Below, piece after piece: positions 1 to 8,736 of a stretch of DNA of 64,000 nt. A program made the position numbers and the translations under genes. The notes beneath the pieces were generated by a model. That model saw only the letters and a program-made list of their open reading frames with translations, was not told the DNA's origin and ran no database searches. The DNA is from CAYSPO01 sp964432945. GTDB lineage: Bacteria; Bacillota; Clostridia; Tissierellales; Peptoniphilaceae. Position 1 is the stretch's first letter, and each line of letters opens with the position of its first letter. Where the stretch lies: contig CAYSPO010000001.1 of assembly GCA_964432945.1 (NCBI GenBank), positions 1 to 64,000 of the forward strand, written 5' to 3'.

Positions 1-4
1 TTTT

Positions 5-80
5 TGGTGATCCATCGGGGGTTCGAACCCCGGACCCTCTGATTAAGAGTCAGATGCTCTACCAGCTGAGCTAATGGACC
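5..80 (-). tRNA. tRNA-Lys (anticodon CTT)
   Basis: The reverse complement folds as a complete cloverleaf. The acceptor stem pairs GGTCCAT with ATGGATC, the T arm carries GGTTCGAAC, and the anticodon stem TCTGA/TCAGA encloses loop CTCTTAA, giving anticodon CTT (Lys). The discriminator base is A and the 3' CCA is encoded (positions 5-7). Further tRNAs could lie left of the window, but that cannot be seen. Confidence 0.95.
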
Positions 81-320
81 ATAAAATAAATTATATTTAA
101 CTTATGACCGTGAAATAAATTATACACTTATTTTTTTATCAAGTCAAATAATATTTTCACTTAAATTACATATATATATATTATAATTATTTAGTCAAAG
201 TTATTATTATTTTATAAATATTTTTTGATAGAAATCCAAGAAAATCTTTAAATTCTGAGATTATTATAAGATAACTAATTGCTATTTTATTAGCAACAAT
301 ACTTAATTCTAATTAGTACC

Positions 321-351
321 TTGCAATATAAGATACCTCGTGTTATATTAT
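321..351 (+). promoter_or_regulatory. promoter with overlapping inverted repeat, probable PadR operator
   Basis: TTGCAA (321-326) and TATATT (344-349) are spaced 17 bp. The arms AATATAA (325-331) and TTATATT (343-349) form an inverted repeat that covers the promoter 25 bp before the padR start. Autorepression by the adjacent PadR protein is inferred from position. The 240 bp between the tRNA and this promoter show nothing else recognisable. Confidence 0.55.
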
Positions 352-373
352 AGCTATGAAAGAGAGGTAAAAA

Positions 374-691
374 ATGAATGTGCAATTTAAAAAAGGTGTA
401 TTAGAGCTTCTAGTATTCTCTCTCTTAAAATCTCGTGATCACTATGGATATGAAATGGTGGAAGAAATATCTAATCACATTAATATTTCAGAAGGAACAA
501 TTTATCCTTTGTTAAGAAGATTAGATAAAGATGGATATGTAAGCACTTATTTAGAAGAGTCCCAAAGTGGGCCCCCAAGAAAATATTATAAGCTTACAGA
601 TAAGGGGTTGGAAAATTATGAAGCTCAAGTTGTTGAATGGTTTGAATTTACTAAGAATGTAAATGCACTTCTTGGAGGAAAATATGGATAA
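374..691 (+). CDS. PadR family transcriptional regulator
   Basis: This 105-residue protein is a small PadR-type winged-helix repressor. The pattern [19 protein letters not shown], then [16 protein letters not shown] and [11 protein letters not shown], is the family signature of winged helix plus wing. Such short proteins (about 105-110 residues, subfamily 2) usually act as dimers and repress their own operon. The SD AGAGAGG lies just before the ATG. The gene overlaps the next one by 8 bp, and the operon continues with a HAAS-domain membrane protein and a DUF4097-like protein. The effector is unknown; related operons often respond to membrane-active drugs or envelope stress. Confidence 0.9.
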   Translation: MNVQFKKGVLELLVFSLLKSRDHYGYEMVEEISNHINISEGTIYPLLRRLDKDGYVSTYLEESQSGPPRKYYKLTDKGLENYEAQVVEWFEFTKNVNALLGGKYG

Positions 692-1286
692 GAAAAATTA
701 TTTAGATTTACTTAAATATTATTTAAAAGATTTACCAGATAATGTCATTGAAGATATCATTATAGATTATGATCAGCATTTTGCTGAAGGAGTTCAAAAT
801 GGTAAAACTGAAGAACAGATTTCCCAAGAACTTGGAAGGCCAGAATATATAGCAAGGGAATATTTAAGGTTTGAACCTAATATAAGAAGAAAAGTAAAAG
901 CTAATTCGGATAATATGGCAGATAAAAATGAAAACAAGACTTTAAAATATATTCTAATAGCAGTGGGATTAATAGTTTTATCTCCAGTTATATTAGGAGT
1001 ACTTTCTTCGATAGTTGGTTTGATTGTAGGAGCATTTATACTTTCCATAGCTTTAGTTGTGGGGGGGATTGCTATAGTTTTTGCTCTTATAGCAGGGGCA
1101 GGAGCTACATTTCTAGGAACACCAATAACTATATTAAGTCTTCATCCTGTAAGTAATTTTTTAATGTTTTTATTTTTTGTAGCCTTAGGAATATTTATAT
1201 TTTTATTAACTTTAAAATTTGTTCAATGGTTAATAAAAACTTTCAAGAATTTGTATATTTCTATAAAATGGAGATTGGAGAAATAA
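684..1286 (+). CDS. DUF1700/HAAS-domain membrane protein
   Basis: The first 80 residues are an acidic helical domain ([17 protein letters not shown], then the helix around [15 protein letters not shown]), typical of DUF1700/HAAS-domain proteins that sit beside PadR regulators. At least three hydrophobic segments follow at about residues 90-120, 120-150 and 155-185, so it is an integral membrane protein of 200 residues. I use the ATG at 684 because GGAGG lies 7 bp before it; an upstream ATG at 663 has no ribosome site. It probably works with the PadR regulator and the downstream DUF4097-like protein as an envelope-sensing unit, but the biochemical role is unknown. Confidence 0.8.
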   Translation: MDKKNYLDLLKYYLKDLPDNVIEDIIIDYDQHFAEGVQNGKTEEQISQELGRPEYIAREYLRFEPNIRRKVKANSDNMADKNENKTLKYILIAVGLIVLSPVILGVLSSIVGLIVGAFILSIALVVGGIAIVFALIAGAGATFLGTPITILSLHPVSNFLMFLFFVALGIFIFLLTLKFVQWLIKTFKNLYISIKWRLEK

Positions 1287-1287
1287 T

Positions 1288-2094
1288 ATGAAAAAAAATA
1301 CTTTACTAATATCATTTATTTCTGTTCTAGTATTAGGAGTTCTACTAGCAGGTTCTATTATAATATTTGATAGAGATAATATAAAAAATGAGGTTTCTGA
1401 TAATAATTCTATTGGAATTTTAAAGACTAGCGATGATATTTTAACAAATGGAAAAGTTATAAGTTCTGAAGATATCAATGAAGATATTAAAAAAATTACA
1501 TCTGATAAATTTAACCTAGCCTTAGTTGTAAAAGAGGGAAATCCAAGAATTGAATTAATATCTATGACTAAAAAAGAAATGGATTTAAAAAATATTATTG
1601 AATACTCAATAAAAGATGGAAACTTAAGTATAAACACAAAAGGTGATATTGATAGCTTTAGTTTTCCTTTCAATAAATATACTTTGCTGGTTTATCTAGA
1701 AGATATGAGTGATTTAGATATTGAAATGAAAGATTTAAATGGTGTATTATCGGTAGAAAATGATATAAGAAATATGAAAGTTGAAAATATAGATGGTGTA
1801 TTAAATCTTAATTCTAGAATGGAAAAATTAAATATAGATAGTATTGATGGTGTAATTAATGTCGAAAATGATTTAAGTTATGATATTAATATTAATGAAA
1901 TTAATGGTGTTGGAAATATTAGTTTTGACTTTATGAATGCAAAGATAAATATAAAAGATGTTGAAGGTTTAGCAAATATTATGGGTTCTACTGTAAATAT
2001 ATTTGGAGATGAAAAGTCATATGATAATACTTATGGAGAAGGATTAAATACAATTGATATTACAAATATGGAAGGAATCCTAAATATAGACTAG
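1288..2094 (+). CDS. DUF4097-like anchored beta-repeat protein
   Basis: The 268-residue protein has an N-terminal hydrophobic segment (about residues 7-28, no lipobox) and then an extracellular region. The second half contains repeated short strands of the form D-[IL]-[DN]-G-V-[LI]-[NS] (for example NIDGVLNLN, SIDGVINVE, EINGVGNIS), the right-handed beta-helix-like pattern of DUF4097 'putative adhesin' domains. Such proteins usually occur downstream of PadR/DUF1700 pairs, as here. The gene starts one base after the preceding stop and the operon ends at the terminator at 2111-2141. Function unknown; an envelope-stress output is inferred. Confidence 0.7.
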   Translation: MKKNTLLISFISVLVLGVLLAGSIIIFDRDNIKNEVSDNNSIGILKTSDDILTNGKVISSEDINEDIKKITSDKFNLALVVKEGNPRIELISMTKKEMDLKNIIEYSIKDGNLSINTKGDIDSFSFPFNKYTLLVYLEDMSDLDIEMKDLNGVLSVENDIRNMKVENIDGVLNLNSRMEKLNIDSIDGVINVENDLSYDININEINGVGNISFDFMNAKINIKDVEGLANIMGSTVNIFGDEKSYDNTYGEGLNTIDITNMEGILNID

Positions 2095-2110
2095 ATTATA
2101 AAATAATATA

Positions 2111-2141
2111 AAAAAAGAGCAGATATATCTGCTCTTTTTTT
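2111..2141. terminator. bidirectional intrinsic terminator
   Basis: AGAGCAGA and TCTGCTCT form an 8-bp stem flanked by an A-run and a T-run, so it can terminate both the plus-strand PadR operon and the converging minus-strand LRR gene. Confidence 0.85.
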
Positions 2142-2145
2142 ATTA

Positions 2146-4644
2146 TTAGTTGAAAATTTCATTTGATATACTATCTTTTCCACCGAGTATATATATTTTA
2201 GATATATTTTCTTTTTCTATAAATTCTTTAGTTTCTTCTGATAGATTATTTTTTTGAGTTAGTAAGATAGGAGCTTCTAGTTTTCCAGTTACTGGTCCAA
2301 ATGCTAAACAATCTACATAATTATTAGAATTAGCTAAAGCAATAGTATTTGAATTTGGGTAAACTCTTTTAGCTATTTTTATAGCTGTTTCGTATCTATT
2401 AGCTCCTTCGATTCTATCAGCTTTTAAATCTAAGTTAACTGATTTTTTCCCTCCTACTATTAAAATATCTTCAGCTTCTTTTATTATCTTTTCAGCAGCT
2501 TTCGGTATCTCTTTTTCTTTTACTAATATTATACTTCTGCCTTCTTTAATCGCTAGACTTGATGATGTGAGAGCATCTATTAAAGTATCACCATTTGCCA
2601 GGATTATATTTTCAGTCATATTAGTTATTTCTGCAATTTTAACCGAAGTTTCAAATCTATCTAGCCCTGCTATTCTTTCTTTTTCTAGTTTAATACAATC
2701 TACAGCAGAATCGGATAAAGAATTTGGGCCACCTATTAGAATTATCTTCTTTGCATCTAATCTTTTTATTTCTTCTTCTACAATTTTTGGAGTATTATCT
2801 TTATTTATTAGTAATATTGGAGCTTTTTCTTTTCCAGCTAAAGCAGAGGCTGTAAGAGCATCTACTTCTTTTAGACCATTTACTAAAATTACTGTATCTG
2901 CTTTCTCGAAGTTTTCTTTTGATATTTTAACAGATGTTTCTATTCTATTCTTTCCATCAAACCTTATTTTTTCAAATTTATTATCAGTTTTTCCGTCATT
3001 TGATAGATTTAATTTCAAATTAAGAATACCGCCAGCTTGTCCATAAACTTCATTTTCAGAATTTTCTCCAATAATTAAACCAAAAGACATATATGGTATT
3101 TGTAAGATCATTTCGTCTTTTACTTTTTCTTTAGGAATAATAATTGAAAAATTATCTTCTACTGATTTAACTTTTATACCTTCAGAATTCATTAAATCAA
3201 CTGATTGGCTATATTTATCTAAAAAATTAGATGCAGCAAAATCTTCATAGTCTTCCTTATTTATTGGTTCATTTGCATTTATATTAAATTTTTCTCCATC
3301 AACAAGGTTAAGTGGGTTTTCAACTATATATTCAATATTATCGTCATTTTCTACAAAGTTTATTATCTTGGCTTCATCTTCTACAGCTTGATTTTCCACA
3401 ACAAGATATCCTAATTCTTCAGCTTCAGCTAAATCTTTGAAAACGGAGATATCAATTATTTTGTTATCAGAAAAATTCATAGTCTCTGCCTTACAATCTT
3501 TTACTGGGCTAAGATCAGTTACTTCATTTGAATATACTTTTAAATCTTTTAAATTATGCATATTTTTTAAAGAAGAAATATCTTTAATCTTATTTACAGC
3601 TAAATTTAGTTCTTTCATCTTAGTCATATTAGCAAGTGCAGATATATCACTAACATTATTTTTATATAAATATAGAACTTCTAAATTAGTAAGATTTTTT
3701 AATGGGCTAATATCTTCAATTTTGTTACCCCTTAAAATTAAAGATTTTAAATTTGTTAAGTCTTTAAGCGGGCTAAGATCTTCTATATAAACTAAGTCTT
3801 GTAAATATAAAACTTCTAGTTTACTTAAGTTTTTTAGAGCACTTATATCAGATACTGAGTTTCCATTTGGATTTGGCTTTTCATATGGCCCAGTATACTC
3901 ACCATTTATGTATAGTTTTTCTAAATTTATTAATGTTTCTAAAGAAGAAATATCTTTTACTTTATTTCCAGATAGATTTAATTCTTTTAGATTAACTAAT
4001 TTTTTTATTGCTTCTATACTATTTATATTATTATCAATTAAATATAAATTTTCTAAATTCTCAAGTGTACTTAATAAGCTAATATCCTCAATATTATTGC
4101 TAGATAAAGTTAAGTCTTTTAATTTATCCAACTTATCTATTCCATCTAAATTGCTGATTTTATTTGAATTTAAATTAAGAACTTCTAATTCTGTAAAATT
4201 TTGTAAAAAACCTATATCTTCCAAATCATTATAGCTAATATAAAGACTTTTTAGATTTACTAAATCTTCAATTGGTGATAAATCACTGCAATGAAGAGAT
4301 GATAGGTGTAAAGTTTCTAGGTTTACAGCTGTTTCTATACCTTTAAGGCTACTAGCGTTTATAGAATTAGATTCACTATCAAAAATTGGTCCTACCTTAA
4401 GTTTTTTCAAATTTTTCATATCTTCAATTGTAGGTTCATAGTCTTTTGCCTTATCTTTTTCAAGCACCTTAGCTGAATCAATTAAATTATCAGCATCAAT
4501 TAAAGCATTAATAATTTCTTTTTTTACATTTTCATCATTAAAAATTACTTTTTCTTCTAACTCTGAACTTGCACATACTGGGCTTTGCATCAAAGTTATG
4601 GTGAAAACAACCGTTAATAAACAATATAAGATTTTTCTTTTCAT
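2146..4644 (-). CDS. secreted leucine-rich-repeat protein with three CWB2 cell-wall-binding repeats
   Basis: The 832-residue protein starts with a signal peptide (MKRKILYCLLTVVF..., cleavage likely after VCA). Residues of about 90-400 hold more than ten 22-residue leucine-rich repeats of internalin type (core L-x-x-L-x-L-x-x-N-x-I-x-D-I-S-x-L). The last 270 residues contain three cell-wall-binding repeat 2 units (GKNRIETSV, GLDRFETSV, GANRYETAI), which in clostridia anchor proteins non-covalently to the cell wall by binding anionic polymers. It is therefore a surface protein, plausibly adhesive or peptide-binding. It is transcribed alone. A cytoplasmic-looking LRR protein at 60266 has related repeats. 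The ligand cannot be read from the sequence. Confidence 0.9.
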   Translation of the reverse strand: MKRKILYCLLTVVFTITLMQSPVCASSELEEKVIFNDENVKKEIINALIDADNLIDSAKVLEKDKAKDYEPTIEDMKNLKKLKVGPIFDSESNSINASSLKGIETAVNLETLHLSSLHCSDLSPIEDLVNLKSLYISYNDLEDIGFLQNFTELEVLNLNSNKISNLDGIDKLDKLKDLTLSSNNIEDISLLSTLENLENLYLIDNNINSIEAIKKLVNLKELNLSGNKVKDISSLETLINLEKLYINGEYTGPYEKPNPNGNSVSDISALKNLSKLEVLYLQDLVYIEDLSPLKDLTNLKSLILRGNKIEDISPLKNLTNLEVLYLYKNNVSDISALANMTKMKELNLAVNKIKDISSLKNMHNLKDLKVYSNEVTDLSPVKDCKAETMNFSDNKIIDISVFKDLAEAEELGYLVVENQAVEDEAKIINFVENDDNIEYIVENPLNLVDGEKFNINANEPINKEDYEDFAASNFLDKYSQSVDLMNSEGIKVKSVEDNFSIIIPKEKVKDEMILQIPYMSFGLIIGENSENEVYGQAGGILNLKLNLSNDGKTDNKFEKIRFDGKNRIETSVKISKENFEKADTVILVNGLKEVDALTASALAGKEKAPILLINKDNTPKIVEEEIKRLDAKKIILIGGPNSLSDSAVDCIKLEKERIAGLDRFETSVKIAEITNMTENIILANGDTLIDALTSSSLAIKEGRSIILVKEKEIPKAAEKIIKEAEDILIVGGKKSVNLDLKADRIEGANRYETAIKIAKRVYPNSNTIALANSNNYVDCLAFGPVTGKLEAPILLTQKNNLSEETKEFIEKENISKIYILGGKDSISNEIFN

Positions 4645-4792
4645 TTTTCCTCATTTTAATTACATATAGATTATATCATCTATTATTTAATCTATTATTA
4701 AGAAAACTTATTTATATTTATTTTGGATAAGAAAACTTAATTAAAGATAAGAATTATTAAACTAAAAACAGAGACTTATAACAATAAATTAC

Positions 4793-4833
4793 TTGACCTG
4801 TCGTAGTAATAAATGGTATATTTACTACGACAG
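4793..4833 (+). promoter_or_regulatory. promoter inside a perfect 12-bp inverted repeat, probable PadR operator
   Basis: TTGACC (4793-4798) and TATATT (4817-4822) form a promoter with an 18-bp spacer. CTGTCGTAGTAA (4798-4809) is repeated in perfect inverse as TTACTACGACAG (4822-4833), so a dimeric repressor bound here would cover both promoter elements. The padR gene begins 28 bp downstream, so autoregulation is likely but inferred. Confidence 0.75.
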
Positions 4834-4860
4834 ATAGAGTAGTTGAAAAGAGGAAGTTTT

Positions 4861-5190
4861 ATGATAAGTAGCGATACAATAAGAGGTTATAATGACACTA
4901 TAATTTTATATATTTTACTAAATGAACCTTCTTATGGTTACGAGATATCTAAACAAGTTAAAGAAATAACGGATGGTAAATATGTAATAAAAGAAACTAC
5001 CTTATACTCTGCATTTAAAAGGCTAGAAAATAATGGTTATATTGAGTCATTTAAGTCAGATAAAACTTTTGGTAAGCCTAGAACTTACTACAGGATAACA
5101 GAAAATGGGAAAAAATATTATCAAGAAAAATGCTTAGAATGGGAACTTACTAAGGAAGTTGTAAATAAATTTATAAAAAAGGAGATCTAG
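4861..5190 (+). CDS. PadR family transcriptional regulator
   Basis: This second PadR-type winged-helix protein has the family pattern LNEPSYGYEISKQVKE, ETTLYSAFKRLENNGY and PRTYYRITENGKKYY. I use ATG 4861 (109 residues) because GAGGAAG lies 6-7 bp upstream; the upstream ATG at 4843 would have no SD. It is followed after one base by a HAAS-domain membrane protein, the usual partner. The perfect palindrome in the promoter is its likely binding site. It is clearly diverged from the PadR at 374, so the two operons probably respond to different signals. Confidence 0.9.
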   Translation: MISSDTIRGYNDTIILYILLNEPSYGYEISKQVKEITDGKYVIKETTLYSAFKRLENNGYIESFKSDKTFGKPRTYYRITENGKKYYQEKCLEWELTKEVVNKFIKKEI

Positions 5191-5191
5191 T

Positions 5192-6160
5192 ATGAATACG
5201 ATTAGAGATTATTTAGATAATATGTTTTTAGGTTTACCTAAAAATGATAATACTAGAAGAGCTAAAGATGAACTACTCTCTATGATGGAGGATAAGTATC
5301 TGGAACTAAAAGAAAATGGGAAAACTGAAAACGAAGCTATAGGAATTGTTATTTCTGAGTTTGGAAGCTTAGAAGAAGTATCAGATATTTTAGGAATTGA
5401 AGAAATAGATCTGGAAAACAATTCATCAATAAAAAAAGTAACTTTAGATGATGCTAAGTCCTATATAAATGATGTCAAAAAATATTTTCCTAAAGTAGCC
5501 TTGGGAATTGGCATTACCATAAGTTCTTTAGCAGCTTTTATCTTTATACTAGGCTTATATGAACTTAATATTCTTCAACTTAGCGAGAGTAAAGCTTCTC
5601 TTTTAGCTTTAATAATGATGTTTTCCATTGTAGCTGTAGGAGTATATTTTATTATTTCTTATTATAGTGAATTGTCAGCCTATAAGTATTTAATTGAAAA
5701 TCCTATTCATCTAGATTATCAAACAAGGCAAGAAGTAAATTTTATCAAATCAGAAGTTACTCCTAGATATAAAAGAGCTTTAAGTTTATCTGTAGTTAGT
5801 TATATATTATCTGTAATGCCGATTTTTATTTCATTAGTTTTATTTGGAGATGATAACGATGGTGCAGTTTTGGTTAGTGTCGCGATTTGTATCTTAATTG
5901 TTGCTCTTGCTAGTTATTATCTAATATTAAACTATGCAATCTATGATGGAGTAAATAAGCTCCTTAGAGAAGGAGAGTATAAAAATTATAATTTAAAAGA
6001 CCATGAGAAAGCAGATAGAATTGCTAGTATCTATTGGTCAATTATAGTTGCTTTATATCTTGCTTATAGCTTTATAACAGATGATTGGGGTCGTAGCTGG
6101 ATTATATGGCCTGTAGCTGGAGTTATTTATGGGGGAATTTCAGCTTTTATGAATATATAA
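5192..6160 (+). CDS. HAAS/permease-prefix domain membrane protein
   Basis: The 322-residue protein begins with a helical prefix domain (residues 1-80, including RAKDELLSMMEDKYLELKE and IVISEFGSLEEVSDILGI), which is the HAAS/permease-prefix module found next to PadR regulators. The remainder has about six to seven transmembrane helices (residues about 103-125, 133-155, 197-220, 228-250, 278-295, 300-320). It forms a two-gene operon with the PadR gene, with GGAGAT as SD. In this family the prefix domain is thought to pass signals between the PadR protein and the membrane; the substrate or signal is unknown. Confidence 0.8.
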   Translation: MNTIRDYLDNMFLGLPKNDNTRRAKDELLSMMEDKYLELKENGKTENEAIGIVISEFGSLEEVSDILGIEEIDLENNSSIKKVTLDDAKSYINDVKKYFPKVALGIGITISSLAAFIFILGLYELNILQLSESKASLLALIMMFSIVAVGVYFIISYYSELSAYKYLIENPIHLDYQTRQEVNFIKSEVTPRYKRALSLSVVSYILSVMPIFISLVLFGDDNDGAVLVSVAICILIVALASYYLILNYAIYDGVNKLLREGEYKNYNLKDHEKADRIASIYWSIIVALYLAYSFITDDWGRSWIIWPVAGVIYGGISAFMNI

Positions 6161-6266
6161 AACCTATTTTAAAAATAGTTTTTATATATTTTGATATTGA
6201 GAAATTATTTTTATATTGAAGCCATTTAATAGTTAATGATAAAATAATATTAGTAAATAAACTTAT

Positions 6267-6318
6267 AAAAATGACCATCTATTCACTTATGTATATTAAA
6301 AGTGGAGTGGTCATTTTT
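6267..6318 (+). terminator. intrinsic terminator
   Basis: AAAATGACCA pairs with TGGTCATTTT across a loop containing a further imperfect helix (TTCACT/AGTGGA), followed by T residues. It ends the PadR-HAAS operon. Confidence 0.7.
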
Positions 6319-6354
6319 GTAATTTCTATCTTATAAATTGGAGATGTTTATCTA

Positions 6355-7147
6355 ATGAAAAATTTTTTTATTAAATTTTTTAAGATATTATTATTTTTTT
6401 CACTATGGGTGGCTAGTTTAAATTTTTTAGATATTGAATCTAGTAACCCTATTTGGTGGAGATTTTGGGCTGAAATGACACCATTTCTTTCTGTGGTATT
6501 TTTCACTATTATCTTTATTATTTTTGAAAAAAATAAGTTTTCTATTCCTATAAAGGAAAATTTCTAAAATCTAGCTTATATGGAATGATTATAGGTTTTG
6601 TATGGATTATAGTTCCTTTAGCGACTTTAATTTTATCAAATAGTATTAAAATAATAAGGAAAAACAATGTGAAAAATTTAGAGATATGGATTTTATCTGC
6701 TTTTATCAATGTTTTAATGCAGGAAATATTAGTAAGAGGATATATTTATCAATTACTAAAAAAAGAATACTCTAGATTTGTTTCTATAATTATAAGTACC
6801 CTTATATTTACCTTGTTTCATGCAGGAGCTTTTACAGAAGGATTAGTCCCGATATTAAATATATTACTATGTCGGTATTTATGAGTTTTTTATATGAATA
6901 TAAAAATTCTTTATTGGCACCAGTAATGGCTCACAGTATATGGAATATTCTAGGAGGAATTATTTTAGGAACAGTTTCCTTAGCTTCTGATTATCCAAAT
7001 TTATTTTCAGTAATTTATAATAATTTCTTTTCGCCAATTAATTATTATAAATTAGAGTATAGTATTTTAACTTTTATGGTAAATATAATTATGTGTTTTT
7101 ATTTCTATATAAGAATGAAAGATAGTAAAAAAAATAATATATCATAA
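6355..7147 (+). pseudogene. CPBP family intramembrane protease, two frameshifts
   Basis: Three reading frames in sequence together encode one CPBP (CAAX/bacteriocin-processing) membrane protease. 6355-6567 gives the first two membrane helices. 6585-6884 carries the glutamate/arginine motif (QEILVRGY) and the FxxxH-like motif (FTLFHAG). 6869-7147 carries the last motif (APVMAHSIWNILGG). The first shift lies in an A-run near 6555; restoring one A gives continuous reading through K-F-L-K-S-S-L-Y-G-M. The second shift lies near 6865. Without the shifts the protein would be about 260 residues, normal for the family. Either the gene is dead or the assembly has two small errors in AT-rich runs. Confidence 0.75.
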
Positions 7148-7187
7148 TTAATTATATGTTTATTAGAATAAGTATTGATAATTTTTA

Positions 7188-7216
7188 TTGACAAAGATAA
7201 TATGAAGTGATAATAT
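7188..7216 (+). promoter_or_regulatory. strong extended -10 promoter for the amino-acid ABC operon
   Basis: Consensus TTGACA (7188-7193), a 17-bp spacer and TAATAT (7211-7216) preceded by TG (7208-7209). It lies about 200 bp before the first transporter gene, leaving room for a transcribed leader that holds a small peptide gene and a terminator. Confidence 0.8.
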
Positions 7217-7244
7217 GCTAAATAAGAAAAGCGAGGAAAATGAT

Positions 7245-7349
7245 ATGTTTTATTTATTGAATGGAAAAACAAATAAATTAAACAACTGTTGCTGTATGCA
7301 AGAATCCTGGGCATGTAAAATGGCTGGTGTTTTGGCATACAAACTTTAG
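7245..7349 (+). CDS. Cys-rich 34-residue leader peptide, candidate attenuator
   Basis: An ATG 6-7 bp after GAGGA opens a 34-codon frame that ends TAG at 7347-7349. The peptide contains three consecutive Cys codons (TGT TGC TGT, residues 15-17) and a fourth Cys at residue 24 (NNCCCMQESWACKM). It sits between a near-consensus promoter and a terminator, immediately ahead of an amino-acid ABC transporter operon. The run of Cys codons suggests ribosome stalling when charged tRNA-Cys is short, so that read-through raises transporter expression. That mechanism is inferred by analogy with amino-acid leader peptides. A hairpin (CTGGT..TTTGGC at 7324-7336 with GCCAAACCAG at 7353-7362) lies around its stop codon. 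Confidence 0.6.
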   Translation: MFYLLNGKTNKLNNCCCMQESWACKMAGVLAYKL

Positions 7350-7369
7350 TTAGCCAAACCAGAAATTTT

Positions 7370-7403
7370 AAGTCTAGGAGGATTATCTTCTAGGCTTTTT
7401 TTT
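7370..7403 (+). terminator. leader terminator (attenuator) before the ABC operon
   Basis: AAGTCTAG (7370-7377) pairs with CTAGGCTT (7390-7397) with one G-U pair, followed by an uninterrupted T-run. It lies between the leader peptide and the first permease gene, so the operon needs read-through. Confidence 0.75.
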
Positions 7404-7421
7404 ATTCTGAAAGGAGAAAAA

Positions 7422-8072
7422 ATGGATATAAATATTATGATTTCCTATTTACCTTTATATATTGAAGCTCTAAAACTAACTGTTTCAATTGGTGTTTTAG
7501 GTATTATATTTTCTATTATCATAGGATTATTTTGTTCAATAATACAGTTTTATAAGATTCCAATTCTTACAAAATTAGTGAATATTTATATTGAGCTAAG
7601 TAGAAATACACCATTGTTAGTACAATTATTTTTTATTTTTTACGGTTTACCAAAGATAGGAATTGCAACAAATCCATATATTTGTGGGGTTGTAGGTTTA
7701 GCTTTTTTAGGTGGATCTTATATGTCGGAAACTTTTAGGAGTGGACTAGAAGCAGTAGAGGATATACAAAGAGAAAGTGCTATGAGCCTTGGAATGAATA
7801 GATTTCAAACTATGGCTTATATAATATTTCCTCAAGCGATTGCTATTAGTTTTCCTGGATTTATTGCAAATCTAATTTTCCTAATGAAAGAAACAAGTGT
7901 CTTTTCTGCGATTGGCTTAATGGATCTTATGTTTACAGCTAAAGATTTAATAGGTATGTACTATAGGTCTGATGAAGCTTTACTATTATTAGTTATATTC
8001 TACCTAATAATACTTTTACCAATTTCATTTATTGGTTCAAGAGTTGAAAGGAGGATAAAGGCATGGACTTAG
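7422..8072 (+). CDS. amino-acid ABC transporter permease (probable cystine)
   Basis: This 216-residue inner-membrane permease belongs to the HisM/GlnP family. It shows the ELSRNTPLLVQLFFIFYGLP segment of polar amino-acid permeases and the EAA loop (ESAMSLGMNRFQTMAYIIFPQA) that contacts the ATPase. It has about five transmembrane helices. It is the first gene of a four-gene operon (permease, permease, ATPase, binding protein) and overlaps the next gene by 10 bp. The leader peptide rich in Cys codons points to cysteine or cystine as substrate, but that is context, not family evidence. Confidence 0.9.
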   Translation: MDINIMISYLPLYIEALKLTVSIGVLGIIFSIIIGLFCSIIQFYKIPILTKLVNIYIELSRNTPLLVQLFFIFYGLPKIGIATNPYICGVVGLAFLGGSYMSETFRSGLEAVEDIQRESAMSLGMNRFQTMAYIIFPQAIAISFPGFIANLIFLMKETSVFSAIGLMDLMFTAKDLIGMYYRSDEALLLLVIFYLIILLPISFIGSRVERRIKAWT

Positions 8073-8734
8073 GTTTCGATGTACTTTTGAAAGGAAATAA
8101 TCTCGCTAGACTTTTATCAGGCTTAGGCGTCGCTCTTAGGATAAGTTTTATTTCTATAATATTAAGTCTTATATTAGGACTTTTTATCGGAATTCTTATG
8201 ACTACTAACAATAAGGTAATCAAGTTTATAACTAGATTACATCTAGAAATTGTTCGAATAATGCCTCAATTAGTTTTGTTATTTATAGTTTTCTTTGGTT
8301 TTCCAGACTTTTTTGGACTTAATTTTTCTAGTGAGTTAGCTTCCGTAATTGTTTTTACATTTTGGGGTTCCATTGAGATGGCTGACCTTGTAAGAGGTTC
8401 TATAGAAAGTATTCCTAAGCACCAAAGTGAAAGTGCTTTTGCCCTTGGTTTTAATAAACTTGAGTCTTATTTCTATATAATAATTCCTCAAGCTATAAGA
8501 AGATTAATTCCTCAGGCAATAAATTTGGTTACTAGGATAATTAAAACAACAAGTATTACTTTGATGATTGGAGTTGTAGAAACAATTAAGGTTGGTCAGC
8601 AAATAATTGATGCAAACAGAATGTCAAGTCCAAATTCTGCATTTGGAATTTATTTAGTAATATTTTTACTTTATTTTGTAGTTTGTTTCCCAATTAGTAA
8701 ACTAGCTGGGTATTTAGAAAGGAAATGGGCTTAA
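8063..8734 (+). CDS. amino-acid ABC transporter permease, second subunit
   Basis: The 223-residue protein is the second HisM/GlnP-type permease, with LEIVRIMPQLVLLFIVFFG in the family position and an EAA loop ESAFALGFNKLESYFYIIIP. The two permeases are diverged, so the transporter channel is probably a heterodimer. GGAGG precedes the ATG at 8063, within the end of the first permease gene, so the two are translationally coupled. It works with the ATPase at 8737 and the lipoprotein at 9488. Confidence 0.9.
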   Translation: MDLGFDVLLKGNNLARLLSGLGVALRISFISIILSLILGLFIGILMTTNNKVIKFITRLHLEIVRIMPQLVLLFIVFFGFPDFFGLNFSSELASVIVFTFWGSIEMADLVRGSIESIPKHQSESAFALGFNKLESYFYIIIPQAIRRLIPQAINLVTRIIKTTSITLMIGVVETIKVGQQIIDANRMSSPNSAFGIYLVIFLLYFVVCFPISKLAGYLERKWA

Positions 8735-8736
8735 AT

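Noticed and set aside
2567..4234. Long plus-strand frames opposite the LRR/CWB2 gene
   Set aside because: They are antisense shadows of a repeat-rich gene, without SD and with no recognisable protein family.
2900..4300. Regular 66-bp periodicity that could suggest a CRISPR array or satellite repeat
   Set aside because: The period equals 22 codons of leucine-rich repeats; the repeats are diverged at DNA level and coding.
7188..7421. T-box or other riboswitch in the leader of the amino-acid transporter
   Set aside because: No T-box sequence or known aptamer core is present; the small Cys-rich frame and terminator explain the leader better.
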